Assembly (NCBI RefSeq): GCF_013377755.1
Contig: NZ_JABXWR010000001.1
Location: forward strand, 1,933,104 to 1,997,103
Reading direction: 5' to 3'
Source of the DNA: Methanofollis tationis
Lineage (GTDB): Archaea > Halobacteriota > Methanomicrobia > Methanomicrobiales > Methanofollaceae
DNA length: 64,000 nucleotides
Shown here: piece by piece, positions 1-8,829 of the stretch
Layout: each line of letters starts with the position of its first letter
Position numbering within the stretch: position 1 is the stretch's first letter
Position numbers and translations under genes: made by a program
The notes under the pieces: generated by a model
Seen by the model: the letters and a program-made list of their open reading frames with translations, nothing else
Databases searched by the model: none
Told to the model about the DNA's origin: nothing

Positions 1-426
1 GTCGTAGAGGTTCACCTCGGCCGCTCCGCCTGCCCCCTCAACGACAACGGTTCCGTAGCGCTCTTCAAGGTGCCTGAAAGCCTTCAGGGCCTCTTCAAGG
101 AGGGTATCGGTCTCAGAATAGTAGTCTTTAATGTGTACGTCCCGGTACGGCCGACCGAGGAGCACGATCTGGGAACTGGCGTCCCCTCTGGGTTTTAAGA
201 GGACGGGGTTCATCTCGGCTGTCGGTTCGACTTTTGCCGCCTTTGCCTGAACTGCCTGGGCGATGCCGATCTCCGCGCCGTCTTCCGTCACCCATGAATT
301 GAGGCTCATGTTCTGCGATTTGAAGGGTGCGTTTGTGATCCCCCGGTTTTTGAGGGCGCGGCAGAGGCCGGCAACGACCGTGCTTTTTCCGACATGCGAT
401 GCTGTCCCGAGTACCATCAGCGACAT
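1..426 (-). CDS. cbiP: Adenosylcobyric acid synthase, N-terminal part (cut by window edge)
   Basis: Glutamine-dependent amidation of the corrin side chains in cobalamin (coenzyme B12) biosynthesis, in the cytoplasm. The first 142 codons are present and open from an ATG at 424-426. The visible part starts with a dethiobiotin-synthetase-like P-loop, [10 protein letters not shown] at residues 7-16, followed by [11 protein letters not shown] near residue 35 and EMNPVLLKP near residue 70; both are hallmarks of CobQ/CbiP. The C-terminal glutamine amidotransferase domain lies outside the window. A second ATG three codons downstream is a possible start. Methanogens need corrinoids for methyl transfer, so the gene fits the host. 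Confidence 0.93.
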   Translation of the reverse strand, partial: MSLMVLGTASHVGKSTVVAGLCRALKNRGITNAPFKSQNMSLNSWVTEDGAEIGIAQAVQAKAAKVEPTAEMNPVLLKPRGDASSQIVLLGRPYRDVHIKDYYSETDTLLEEALKAFRHLEERYGTVVVEGAGGAAEVNLYD

Positions 427-545
427 CAGGGTGAGAGTTTGAGCGTCAAGACGGATAACGAGTGCGATCGTTCAGGAAGGATCCAGCATCGATCACCCTC
501 GAAGAGGCTTCGGCCCATCTGATGGGCGCGATAATTCATGCCAAG

Positions 546-556
546 AAATATATAAC
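546..556 (+). promoter_or_regulatory. TATA box of the aIF1 gene
   Basis: AAATATATAAC is centred about 27 bases upstream of the aIF1 ATG at 578. With archaeal TATA-to-start spacing this puts transcription start at or next to the start codon, so the mRNA may be leaderless or nearly so. Confidence 0.6.
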
Positions 557-577
557 GAGAACTTGAAGGTATAATCA

Positions 578-883
578 ATGAATGGTGGTATCTGTCCCAA
601 ATGCGGACTACCAAAGGAACTGTGCATCTGTGAGGAGGTCGCGAAAGAACAGCAGAGGATCCAGGTGAAGATCAATAAACGTCGGTACGGCAAAGAAGTC
701 ACCGTCATCGAAGGCCTTGATCCCTATGATATCGACCTTGTCGACCTCACCAAATTCCTTAAAGCTAGACTTGCCTGTGGCGGGACGGTGAAGGACACGT
801 CCATCGAACTTCAGGGCAATCACAAAGAGCGTGTTAAGGAACTGCTTGCCAAAAAGGGGTATAAATTGGAGCAGATAAACTAA
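578..883 (+). CDS. Translation initiation factor aIF1 (SUI1 family)
   Basis: Small-subunit initiation factor that promotes scanning and start-codon discrimination. The 101-residue protein has an N-terminal zinc-ribbon-like CPKCG...CIC cluster (Cys6, 9, 15, 17), then the SUI1 fold from about residue 25. That fold includes VTVIEGLD, the basic patch [13 protein letters not shown] and the C-terminal [16 protein letters not shown]. Length and motifs match the archaeal family. It stands alone and is followed by T-rich runs (895-912) that could terminate transcription. Confidence 0.95.
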   Translation: MNGGICPKCGLPKELCICEEVAKEQQRIQVKINKRRYGKEVTVIEGLDPYDIDLVDLTKFLKARLACGGTVKDTSIELQGNHKERVKELLAKKGYKLEQIN

Positions 884-1231
884 CCTCCTCCCCTATTTTT
901 GCTATTTTTCTGTATCTGGTGTCATCGATCTGCTTCTGATTTTCTCGCTCAGCACGGTGCTGGAATGCCTTCTTTTTATTAATGCTACCTTCCCTGAGAC
1001 TCACGCGCCGGGGATATCACCTCATTGTTGTGGAGTGAACGGGAAAAAATAGAAGCGAAGGAGAGATCGCCTGCCATCCGCGGCACTCCCTCTGTTCGTG
1101 CTATGGACGCAAAAGCCCTGAAACGCTCTCAACAACTTTGCACCCTATTGAGGGAGGTCATCCCCTCTATCTCGATTTTCCTGAGTGCAGTCAGACGAAA
1201 GAGAGAAGAGCAAAAAAGGGTTCGTCTCTCT
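884..1231. other. Intergenic, 348 bp, no convincing gene
   Basis: Between the convergent ends of aIF1 and the TadC-like gene. It holds T-rich stretches just after aIF1 (probable terminator) and a TATA-like TTTTTATTAATG near 972-984 on the plus strand with no credible downstream gene. A long plus-strand frame starts here, but it is antisense to the membrane-protein gene and looks like a GC-driven shadow. A small RNA cannot be excluded. Confidence 0.5.
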
Positions 1232-2269
1232 TCAGGCCATAAACCTGAAGGTCACCCATGCGATGATGAGCATGATCGCCGAAAACTTCAGTCCGGCGGT
1301 CGCTCTGGCCTCGCCCATCTGGCCCGCGACCAGGCCGGAGAAGAACCCCATGATCATTGCTGCATGGGAGAACAGGCGTTTGTAGAGGTCTATGTTTACG
1401 TTGCCCATGAAGGTGGATCCCGCTCCAGACGCCGCCGATGCGGCGCCGGCCTCTGCCATGGTGGTCAGGAAGGTGGTCTCCAGGACCAGGATCACAAAGA
1501 GGAAGACGAAGAAGGAGACGAGGATGATCACCTCATAGATGATCATGTTGTTTGCCCGCTCGGTCTTGAGGTTGATGAACTCGTAACTGTCGACGGCGGC
1601 TGCTCGCAGCACCTCGGAGACGTCGCCGCCGGCCTTGCTCGCTTTTGCGATCAGGTCGACCGAACGCTCGGCGAGAGGGGTTCCGAGCCGTTTGCCGAAG
1701 GTGTAGATCGCATCGACGAACGGGATGCTCCACGACATGTCCACGTCAAGTTTTCTGATGTACGGTGTCAGCGTGCCGTACTCGCCCCTGGCGACGATAT
1801 GGACGGCGTTCGGGAGCGTCATCCCGGAATCGTTCATGCCCGCGACGTCCCTGAAGAAGTTTGGCAGGGCATTCTCCAGGCTTTTCTCCCGTTTTGCCTC
1901 GATAAAATCGAGAGCGGCAAGTGGGACGACCGGGATCAGGACGGTGATCACGATCACGTCGTCGATCATCGTGGTGCTGAAGAGGGCCCACCAGCCGTAA
2001 TCCACGATGATGAAGGAGAAGCCCACGATGAAGACGAGGAACGCCAGGGGGAGCGTGGCGATCAGGCTGTTTGTCGGGGTCTCGGTGAGCACCTCGAAGG
2101 GGTGTTTCAGGAACCGGCCGATACCGCTCTGCATCTTCCGCCGTGTATCGATCCTGGCGATGATCTCCTGTTCCTGCCGCTCGTAGCGGTCGAGTTCAGA
2201 GGGCTGAACCGGGGCGTTGCCTCTCTCCCCGCGGTTAAAAAGGTCGTTTACCAGTGTTCTAAAGCCCAT
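1232..2269 (-). CDS. TadC/GspF-like pilus assembly membrane protein (second of pair)
   Basis: Inner-membrane platform protein of an archaeal type IV pilus/Tad-like secretion machine (T2SSF domain). The 345 residues include hydrophobic pairs around 68-122, a cytoplasmic F-domain with FFRDVAGMNDSGMTLPNAV around 138-155, and more membrane segments around 242-272 and 298-345. It starts one base after the stop of the companion 310-residue protein, so the pair is surely co-translated. It is the last gene of the minus-strand pilus block. Two F-type proteins downstream of one ATPase is the TadA-TadB-TadC arrangement. Confidence 0.85.
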   Translation of the reverse strand: MGFRTLVNDLFNRGERGNAPVQPSELDRYERQEQEIIARIDTRRKMQSGIGRFLKHPFEVLTETPTNSLIATLPLAFLVFIVGFSFIIVDYGWWALFSTTMIDDVIVITVLIPVVPLAALDFIEAKREKSLENALPNFFRDVAGMNDSGMTLPNAVHIVARGEYGTLTPYIRKLDVDMSWSIPFVDAIYTFGKRLGTPLAERSVDLIAKASKAGGDVSEVLRAAAVDSYEFINLKTERANNMIIYEVIILVSFFVFLFVILVLETTFLTTMAEAGAASAASGAGSTFMGNVNIDLYKRLFSHAAMIMGFFSGLVAGQMGEARATAGLKFSAIMLIIAWVTFRFMA

Positions 2270-2270
2270 T

Positions 2271-3203
2271 TCACACCTCCGGGGTCATTGAACTGATCAG
2301 GATGACGAACATGATGCTCCCGAACGGGACGATCAGGTAGATGATGATGATCAGAAAGATCGGGCTTGCGTCCCCTCCGATGATCGACATGATCGACTGG
2401 AGGATGATCAGGAAGAGGGTGCCCGCCACCATCGCCGTGACATAGGATTCGGCGATAAGCCCGAGGGTTTCAAGGAAACCTTTCTGCTCCTGGTGGTTCT
2501 CGTGGGTGTACTGGGTCGCCTTGTTCCTGAAGTAATTGGTGAGGTTCGCGCCTGAGGAGATCGTCGCCATCGCCCCCTGCAAAAATTCCTTCATCCGCGG
2601 ACTCGGGGTAAAAGTCGATACGATTCTCATCGCCTCGATGAGGTCCTTGCCGAACATGTCGATCTCGCGCGTGATAAAGCGCGCTTCGACAGCGGTTTCA
2701 CCGTAGATCGGGCTCTCGCCCAGCAGCCTGAAGACCTCGGCCGGCGTGATCCCGGCCGTGGACATGGCGGTGACGTAGTTGATCGCATAAGGAAGGGTGG
2801 CGTTGATGTTGCGCCGCCGGTTTCCGGCCAGCACCTTCGGGTACATCATGAAGGAGAGATAGGTGATCCCGCCGAAGATCAGGAGGGAGAGAATAACGGC
2901 GACCGATGTGCCGATCAGGATCTTGAAATCGGCGAAGACCGTCAGAAAGCCCGGCACCGCTCCCCGGTAGGTGATCATCGATGGGATGTCGAACAGGAAG
3001 GTGACGGTGCCGATGAGGAGGGCCATCCCCAGCCCCGCGATGAGGGACGAGAGGTAGGCTGTGGAGAGATATGCCTCGAAGGGCGTTTTTATCCGCGCCT
3101 GCATCAGGTCACTCCTGAGTTCCACGAAATCGTCCCTTCTGCTCTTCGCCCGCGCCCCCAGCAGGTTGAAACTGAACCGTTCAAAGCTATTCATAGAGAT
3201 CAC
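2271..3203 (-). CDS. TadB/GspF-like pilus assembly membrane protein (first of pair)
   Basis: Platform protein that anchors the motor ATPase at the membrane. The 310 residues have hydrophobic segments around 46-75, 88-118, 218-250 and 268-305, and an F-domain with NYVTAMSTAGITPAEVFRLL around 135-155, a motif shared with archaeal FlaJ/TadB proteins. The start overlaps the end of the ATPase gene by 17 bases; an alternative ATG three codons in would shorten the overlap. Coupled to both neighbours. The substrate is unknown because no class III prepilin is recognisable nearby. Confidence 0.85.
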   Translation of the reverse strand: MISMNSFERFSFNLLGARAKSRRDDFVELRSDLMQARIKTPFEAYLSTAYLSSLIAGLGMALLIGTVTFLFDIPSMITYRGAVPGFLTVFADFKILIGTSVAVILSLLIFGGITYLSFMMYPKVLAGNRRRNINATLPYAINYVTAMSTAGITPAEVFRLLGESPIYGETAVEARFITREIDMFGKDLIEAMRIVSTFTPSPRMKEFLQGAMATISSGANLTNYFRNKATQYTHENHQEQKGFLETLGLIAESYVTAMVAGTLFLIILQSIMSIIGGDASPIFLIIIIYLIVPFGSIMFVILISSMTPEV

Positions 3204-5553
3204 CCCTGACGATCTTCATCACTGCGTCCGGGTCGCGGAAGTAGGAGATGAGCATCTTCGAGACGTCGCGGTAGTGCCTGATCTTTTTCATGCGCATCCA
3301 TTCTAGGATTTCCTGCCGCCGTTTCAGTTCCTCTCGCATCCTCGCCTCGCTCCAGCCCCGCGTCTCCATGATCGCCTCGAGCACATACGATTTGCCCGAG
3401 TACCTGATCTCGTCCGTCGCCTGGTGCCAGGAGAAGACCTCGTTCGTGATGAGTTCGTTTGTCCTCGGGTCGATGTCCAGGATCTCGATCATATGTTTGT
3501 TCCGTCTGATCCGCTGACCGCCGACGCGCGCCTGCACCTGGACACAGACGAGGTTCAGGGCGTTGAGCATGTTCCTGGGCACATTCAGGGGTGGGTTTTC
3601 AAGCCGGTGGACGACAGAGGCGACCGAATCGGCGTGCATCGTAGCATAGGTGACGTGACCGGTTGACATCGCCTGGAAGAGGGTCTGGGCCTCTTTGCCG
3701 CGCACCTCACCGACCACGATATACTCGGGACGCTGACGGAGAGCGGCTCGGAGGAGTTCGTACATGTCGATCTCGCCCTTGCCGCCGGTGTCGAAGGAGT
3801 CCCGCGTCACCGAGGGGATCCAGTTCGGGTGCGGGAGTTTGAGTTCTCTGGTGTCTTCGAGAGAGACGATCTTTGCCTGCGGCGGGATGAAGAGCGATAT
3901 GGCGTTGAGCGACGTCGTTTTTCCTGACGCCGTGCCGCCCGCGAAGATTGCGGAGTTCCCCGACTCCACTGCAAGCCAGAGGAATGCGATGGAGAGAGGC
4001 GAGAAGGTGCCCCACTCGATCAGGTCGGTCGGGGAGATCGGTTCGTCCTTGAACTTCCTGATCGTGAAGGTCGAGCCGTGGGCGGTGACCTCCTTGCCGA
4101 GGGTCATCTGGATACGCGACCCGTCTGACATCGTGGCGTCGAGCATCGGTTCTGCGATCGAGATATATTTGCCGGCCCGCTGGGCGAGTTTGGTGACGAA
4201 CGAGTCGAGATCAAGGGCGTCGGTGTACATCAGGTTCGTCTTGATCGACTCATAGCCCGAGTGGTAGATGAAGATCGGGTTGTCCAGACCGTCGCATGAG
4301 ATGTCCTCGATATACTTGTCATGCATGATCGCATCGATGAGGCCATCGCCGAGGAAATCACGATCGATTGCGTATAGTATCTTCTCTCTGGAGACTGGCG
4401 TGAGATTGATGCCGTAATCCGAGATGATCTCGTCCGAATAGGTGCGGAGCAGGTTCTGCGCTTCGGTGCGGGAAACCTCTTTGGTATTGACGTCGAGGCG
4501 TTCGAAGAGGCGGTCCTTGATCTCGCCGAGCAACTCCTTCTCGGCCTCTGTAATCTCGGGCTCGATCACTTCGTAGGTGTATTCGTGCGACGTGTTGTCA
4601 TAGATGATCCTGACGTAGGCGTAGGGCTCGTTGACCGGATAGAGTTCGATCTCCTCGATCCCAGGCGCCGGGCTGAAAGTGAGGTCGACAAGGGGGCCGT
4701 GGAGACGGGGGTTGTACTCCTCGACGCTGTGGCGGAGTTTGGTGAACAGATTGAACTTCTTGAGAAGGCCGCCGGTATCTTCGTTGTCCCTGCCTATGAC
4801 GACATTTCTGGCCTCATCGGTAATATTTGATATATTTTTGTTCCAGAGGCTATCGATCTCGGGTGGAACTCCGCTCAAGCCGGGGGTATGGGTCCGTGTC
4901 TCAAAATCAAGGGCGAGTTCTTCGACGTCGAAGGTCGCCGCTCTGGGCAGGATGAGTTCGGAGAGGGAGCCGATGTCATCTGCGTCGGCGATCCCGGGTG
5001 CGGCATCGGCCGGCAGATCTGCCGCTCCTTTTGACCACTGAGTGGTGCGGGAACGGGGTGCGGTGGCTCCGGGAAGGGAGGCGCATACGCTTTTGAGGGC
5101 CTCTCCTGACAATGCCGGCATCGGATCAATTCCCCCCTCATCCTCCTCCACGGGGTTCGCCGCGGTTTTTTCTTCTCCGAAGAGGGCGTCGACGACCGAC
5201 TTCAGCGCCTCAAGGTTTTCGGGATCGATCACCGGGTCGTCCACAGGCGTCTCCAGGCTTTCAGGCTCTTCTCCGGCATCTTCATGGGAGATCTCCTGGT
5301 ATTGCCGGGTCTCTCTCTCTTCTGGCCCTTTGTCTGATATGGGCCCCATCTCGCGCGGGTCTCTGATCAGGTCGGTGATCTTTAACTGATCTTTTCCCCC
5401 GACCATTGATTTGAGCACATCAAAATCGTCCCCTCCGCCCACTGCAGGTTTCTGCTCCGGGGTATCGGCAGGTGCCGCTTTTTCCTCTTCAATCCGGTTT
5501 ATCTTTGTCAGGATGTCGTGCAACCGTTTTCTTGAGCCTGTATTCTTAGTCAT
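3187..5553 (-). CDS. Type II/IV secretion (TadA/FlaI-like) ATPase with long acidic N-terminus
   Basis: Hexameric motor ATPase for pilus assembly. Of 788 residues the first 200-250 are acidic and Pro/Glu/Asp-rich with no visible fold. The conserved part follows: an N-domain to about 500, Walker A GGTASGKTTS near 535, an Asp box SLEDTREL, Walker B YIVVGEVRG near 611 and a His box STGHVTYATMHADS. The usual archaeal enzyme is about 500-600 residues, so the extension is extra. The ATG overlaps the end of the upstream 208-residue gene by 8 bases. FlaI (archaellum motor) is less likely because no fla accessory genes surround it. Confidence 0.9.
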   Translation of the reverse strand: MTKNTGSRKRLHDILTKINRIEEEKAAPADTPEQKPAVGGGDDFDVLKSMVGGKDQLKITDLIRDPREMGPISDKGPEERETRQYQEISHEDAGEEPESLETPVDDPVIDPENLEALKSVVDALFGEEKTAANPVEEDEGGIDPMPALSGEALKSVCASLPGATAPRSRTTQWSKGAADLPADAAPGIADADDIGSLSELILPRAATFDVEELALDFETRTHTPGLSGVPPEIDSLWNKNISNITDEARNVVIGRDNEDTGGLLKKFNLFTKLRHSVEEYNPRLHGPLVDLTFSPAPGIEEIELYPVNEPYAYVRIIYDNTSHEYTYEVIEPEITEAEKELLGEIKDRLFERLDVNTKEVSRTEAQNLLRTYSDEIISDYGINLTPVSREKILYAIDRDFLGDGLIDAIMHDKYIEDISCDGLDNPIFIYHSGYESIKTNLMYTDALDLDSFVTKLAQRAGKYISIAEPMLDATMSDGSRIQMTLGKEVTAHGSTFTIRKFKDEPISPTDLIEWGTFSPLSIAFLWLAVESGNSAIFAGGTASGKTTSLNAISLFIPPQAKIVSLEDTRELKLPHPNWIPSVTRDSFDTGGKGEIDMYELLRAALRQRPEYIVVGEVRGKEAQTLFQAMSTGHVTYATMHADSVASVVHRLENPPLNVPRNMLNALNLVCVQVQARVGGQRIRRNKHMIEILDIDPRTNELITNEVFSWHQATDEIRYSGKSYVLEAIMETRGWSEARMREELKRRQEILEWMRMKKIRHYRDVSKMLISYFRDPDAVMKIVRGDLYE

Positions 5554-6172
5554 CGGTCATACCGCCCAGTTCTATGATGAGTTCACTCCTCTTTCCATTG
5601 AAATCGACAAGGAACGAATACGTCTCCCCTGTCCTGCTGGCGACCACAACGTCATAGGGGCCGTTAATGAGCCTGAACGAGACTTTCCCGTCCCCTGTGG
5701 TCACGTCGCTCGCGATGACCTGCCGGCCTTTTCTGATCGATACTCGCACTCCTGACTGCTGAAGATCGTTCTGGACGATGGAAAGTGAGAGCACGCCGGG
5801 CATTCTTCTCTTCGCGCCGATCTCAGGTATATCTGCGGATAAATTGTGAGGGAAATGGCCGCGGTTGAATACCCGGCAGTGTGCGACCACGATCTCGACA
5901 GCCTTCCTGTCGACCGCATACAGTTCGTAGTCGTCCTGGTCTGATATTTTCAATACCGCCGAATCTCCATAGAGCGCCCCCTGTCTGTCCTTATAGATCG
6001 CGCCCGTCGGTTCCCCGCGGGAAAAAAGGATCACGGCGCTCCTGTCGCCGTCGACGACGATCGCAATTGCACCGCCCTCGCTCTTTCCCTGCTTGACCGT
6101 GGCAAAATAGGGGTATGACCCCAGATAACGCGACTGGCCGAGGATTTCATTGATAACGTCCATGATCTCCAT
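5546..6172 (-). CDS. Unknown protein leading the pilus operon
   Basis: Not recognised. The 208 residues show two parts. Residues about 1-115 resemble other accessory proteins in this cluster in a motif of the type VILFSRGEPTGAIY, with a small loop and helix after it. Residues about 125-205 are strand-rich (VSIRKGRQVIASDVTTGDGK, PYDVVVAS) like a carboxypeptidase-regulatory beta-sandwich. No signal peptide or membrane segment is seen, so it is probably cytoplasmic. Its end overlaps the ATPase start, which suggests a motor partner or regulator. Confidence 0.7.
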   Translation of the reverse strand: MEIMDVINEILGQSRYLGSYPYFATVKQGKSEGGAIAIVVDGDRSAVILFSRGEPTGAIYKDRQGALYGDSAVLKISDQDDYELYAVDRKAVEIVVAHCRVFNRGHFPHNLSADIPEIGAKRRMPGVLSLSIVQNDLQQSGVRVSIRKGRQVIASDVTTGDGKVSFRLINGPYDVVVASRTGETYSFLVDFNGKRSELIIELGGMTDD

Positions 6173-6287
6173 GGTCCATCCCCCTGTTCTGGATCATACC
6201 CGACCACTCCGTTATCGCCGGTCTGCTCCTGGCAGCGGCTTTATGTGTACCCGCTCCTGCGGAAAAACGGAGATTCGGCCGGGCCCT

Positions 6288-7073
6288 TTAATGGCCCCCT
6301 CCGAAGAGGGTGTGGGCAAGCCTGTCGATGAAGTTCTGTTTTCTCTCTTCGGTTTCCTCGGCATACTCCACGCCTGCAATATCTGCGGCAATCCGCCTGA
6401 AAGCCCGTGAGGATTCGGATGCTGGATATTTGACGACAACGGGTGTCTTGTATGCGGCTGAACGTCTGACATTCGGATCTTCGGGGATCATATCGATGAC
6501 CCGCACGCCAAGCACGTCTTCAACAGAGTGTCTCCTGATCTCGGTGTTTTCCATTCCCGACCTGTTGATGATGGCGCCGTAGACTTTTCCTCCCACCATT
6601 TCGGTGAGGATCTTCGTCTTGAGCGCGTCTGCCATCGAAGAGAGCTCCGGGTTCACGACAAGGATTACCTCGTCGCAGATGGCCAGTGCCACGACGCCGT
6701 CCTTGCTGATCCCGGCGGCGGCGTCCACGAGAAGGTAATCGCACCGGTCGACAAGGTCACGCATGACTTCGCGCAGATGGTCGGGATCCGCGTTCTGGAA
6801 ACCCTGGAGAGAGATTCCGCTTGGCACAACCTTAACCCCGTTCGGGCCTTCGTAGATGGCGTCCTCTACCTTTGCCCTGCCGGCGAGAACCTCATGCAGT
6901 GTCACCGGTGCATCTTCCAGCCCGAGGACCAGCCCCAGGTTTGCCATTCCGATATCAGCATCAAGAATATAGGTTTCTTTGCCGAGTTGGGCGAGAGATG
7001 TCCCGAGATTGACGGTTACTGTTGTCTTCCCGGTCCCCCCCTTCCCGGATGCGATGGTAAATGCCCTGATCAA
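6288..7073 (-). CDS. MinD/ParA-family ATPase
   Basis: Deviant-Walker ATPase that dimerises on membrane or DNA and positions cellular structures. Of 261 residues, the P-loop is SGKGGTGKTT at about 9-18, followed by DADIGMANLGLVLGLE (Walker A') and YLLVDAAAGIS (Walker B). The C-terminus ends in an amphipathic stretch (NFIDRLAHTLFGG) like the MinD membrane-targeting helix. The start is a TTG preceded by an AAGGTGG ribosome site, with a TATA box upstream. It lies between the hydrogenase-roadblock operon and the pilus operon, so polar placement of the pilus motor, as for FleN/FlhG/CpaE relatives, is plausible but inferred. Confidence 0.88.
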   Translation of the reverse strand: MIRAFTIASGKGGTGKTTVTVNLGTSLAQLGKETYILDADIGMANLGLVLGLEDAPVTLHEVLAGRAKVEDAIYEGPNGVKVVPSGISLQGFQNADPDHLREVMRDLVDRCDYLLVDAAAGISKDGVVALAICDEVILVVNPELSSMADALKTKILTEMVGGKVYGAIINRSGMENTEIRRHSVEDVLGVRVIDMIPEDPNVRRSAAYKTPVVVKYPASESSRAFRRIAADIAGVEYAEETEERKQNFIDRLAHTLFGGGH

Positions 7074-7108
7074 TCCGCCACCTTCTACTCCATTGATTGT
7101 GAACTATG

Positions 7109-7122
7109 GTATTTAAAAATTT
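7109..7122 (-). promoter_or_regulatory. TATA box of the MinD-like gene
   Basis: Read on the minus strand this is AATTTTTAAATACC, preceded by a purine-rich BRE-like GAAA. It lies about 40 bases upstream of the TTG start at 7073, so the MinD-like gene is transcribed separately from the hydrogenase operon upstream of it. Confidence 0.6.
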
Positions 7123-7196
7123 TCAATTTGTCGCTGGCCGTTACTGTCCATTAATCTAACATTAGAGCAAAGAACTTTAGAATGGGGGGTTAAGGG

Positions 7197-7787
7197 TCAG
7201 GGGTCCTCTTTTTTCTCCCTGGAGATGAGGTGCTCCATATGCATCTCCCTGAGCAGGTCAGATGCGTCGGCTTCGAAATTTTCAGAGAGTTTTCTAATGG
7301 CTTCTATGGATGATGTATTCAGGACCTGTTTTTTCTCGTGTTCATGGCAGTTATCGTGTTTTTGTAGCCGGTTTTCAGTATTTTTCTCGGTTTCATCTGT
7401 TTTTATGATCCGTATGGTGGCGTTCCGTGTGTTGTGGCCTATTTTGACCGCTTTTATGGTGGTCATGCCCACGGGGCCATCCTCCTCCTCAACCTTCATG
7501 CCTTCATTGAACAGGATGAGCGTATCGATGTCATGTGCCGGAAACGCATGGAGACCGGCCCTGACGACGGCGTTCGAGGCCTCGATCTCCCTGAGTGCCT
7601 GCCGGCCTGCAAGGCCGCCCGTTTCTGCACAGACCGGAACGCCGGCTTTAAACAGCACCGCGCCCCTGAGATCCCCGGCGTCAAAGGCCAGCGCTCCGGT
7701 GAAGCCGTTGCTCCGGCACCGTGAGGCGATCTCCTCCAGAGGAAGCCTCAGACAATGGGCAGGCTGGCCGGATATTGGGAGACGCAC
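7197..7787 (-). CDS. Unknown accessory protein, last gene of the hydrogenase-roadblock operon
   Basis: Not assigned with certainty. The 196-residue protein starts with GTG directly after the stop of the previous gene, so it is co-translated. Residues about 14-95 (LPLEEIASRCRSNGFTGAL, GAVLFKAGVPVCAE, then an Ala-rich helix) resemble DUF4388/PATAN-like effect-domain proteins. The middle is charged and low in complexity (about 125-155, His/Asn/Lys/Glu rich). The C-terminus is a helical segment ending EKKEDP. DUF4388-type proteins act in bacterial signalling and polar motility; the link here is inference. Confidence 0.6.
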   Translation of the reverse strand: MRLPISGQPAHCLRLPLEEIASRCRSNGFTGALAFDAGDLRGAVLFKAGVPVCAETGGLAGRQALREIEASNAVVRAGLHAFPAHDIDTLILFNEGMKVEEEDGPVGMTTIKAVKIGHNTRNATIRIIKTDETEKNTENRLQKHDNCHEHEKKQVLNTSSIEAIRKLSENFEADASDLLREMHMEHLISREKKEDP

Positions 7788-8486
7788 CTATTCACCCCAT
7801 CGTATGCTCCTGAGAGCAAGCCTGACCAGCCCGAGGTTTGCGTTCGAGGCGGTGAGGATGCAGATGGAGAGGTCGCCGAACGGGGCGATGATCAGCTTTC
7901 CGCCTGGCGTTTCAAGGATGATCTGGTCGAGGTCTCCGGTTTCCAGGTCCCTGGCGATCTTCGATCCGGCCCTGAGCAGATCCTCCGCAACGGCGGCGAT
8001 CCGATCGAAGTCTGCGGCCCCGGCAGACTGGACTGCAAACCCTTCAAAAAACGCTGAGACGGCGATCACGCCGGGCTGCGAGAGGATCAGGTCGAGGGCT
8101 CCGTCGGTCAGGGAAGGTGCGGATCTCTCTTCAGGGATGGCAAAGGACCGGGCCTCGGTCTCTTTTATGAGGGCATGCCCGCTCTCTCTGCACCGGTGGA
8201 GCGCCTCCCGGTATTCGTTCTCGTCATACCTGAAGAGCATGCATACCGGGCACTTTTCATCGGAAAGGGACGAGATCGCACGGTCTGCGGCAAGATCGCG
8301 TGATCTGTCTTTAAATCCGGCGGCAACGGGATTCCCTCTCTCTGAGAGGACAAAACCTTCTCCTCCTCCGCTCTGGATCCGCACGATTGCATAGAACGCT
8401 TCGGTGAAGGGCAGCACCTCATCGATCGGTGCTTTCATCCTCCCGAAATTCTTTCCTTCAGGTAGGGTCATGTTAGAGTGCTGCAA
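7788..8486 (-). CDS. Two-part protein with C-terminal roadblock/LC7-like domain
   Basis: Probable regulator. The first ~120 of 232 residues hold a motif FVLSERGNPVAAGF followed by a helix, and a lone Cys pair CPVCM near 74-78. Residues about 130-230 look like a roadblock/LC7 fold (LILSQPGVIAVSAFFEGFAVQS, then IILETPGGKLIIAPFGD and a final helix). It follows the small roadblock gene; the first ATG lies inside that gene and a second ATG at 8471 lies just after its stop, so the start is uncertain. Roadblock proteins dimerise and usually regulate Ras-like GTPases (MglB) or sit on membranes; no GTPase gene is in view. Confidence 0.65.
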   Translation of the reverse strand: MQHSNMTLPEGKNFGRMKAPIDEVLPFTEAFYAIVRIQSGGGEGFVLSERGNPVAAGFKDRSRDLAADRAISSLSDEKCPVCMLFRYDENEYREALHRCRESGHALIKETEARSFAIPEERSAPSLTDGALDLILSQPGVIAVSAFFEGFAVQSAGAADFDRIAAVAEDLLRAGSKIARDLETGDLDQIILETPGGKLIIAPFGDLSICILTASNANLGLVRLALRSIRWGE

Positions 8487-8826
8487 TTATCCTTTCCCTG
8501 TTCTTTTTGAGTTCGTACCTGATCCTGCCGATGTTCACGCCGTCATTTGCGACGATCGCGATCATCTCGTCCTCTGAGAGGGGTGAGAGGAGGATGGGGC
8601 CGTTTTCCAGCTCGACGAGCATCTGGTTCAGCTGTCCCTTGCCGAGTTCGGCACCCATCGCCTCTGACGTGCCCATGCCGGTGGATGCCATGGCGCCGAG
8701 GGCGTCGGTGTCGATATCGCCCGAAATGGCGTCTTCGATCACGAAACCGTCACGGCCGACGACGACGGCAGCTGTTACGCCATCCAGCCTGAGAAATTCC
8801 ATCAGTATCTGTTTGAGTATCTCCAT
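8473..8826 (-). CDS. Roadblock/LC7 domain protein
   Basis: Single-domain roadblock protein of 117 residues. An N-terminal helix EILKQILMEFL is followed by the strand pair GVTAAVVVGRDGFVIED, the long central helix (ALGAMASTGMGTSEAMGAELG), the strands QMLVELENGPILLSPL and EMIAIVAND, and a C-terminal helix. In bacteria and archaea such proteins are homodimeric regulators of small GTPases or adaptors. It begins 3 bases after the stop of the hydrogenase large-subunit gene, so it is in the same operon; that linkage is the reason to suspect a role tied to the hydrogenase. Confidence 0.88.
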   Translation of the reverse strand: MEILKQILMEFLRLDGVTAAVVVGRDGFVIEDAISGDIDTDALGAMASTGMGTSEAMGAELGKGQLNQMLVELENGPILLSPLSEDEMIAIVANDGVNIGRIRYELKKNRERIIAAL

Positions 8827-8829
8827 TCC

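Noticed and set aside
1025-2296. Long plus-strand frame over the TadC-like gene
   Set aside because: Antisense to a gene with clear membrane segments and family motifs; rich in Arg, Glu, Asp and His with no fold, typical of shadow frames in GC-rich DNA.
3187-5553. Archaellum (fla) identity for the secretion genes
   Set aside because: No flagellin, FlaF/G/H or chemotaxis genes nearby, and two F-type proteins after one ATPase fit Tad-like pili better.
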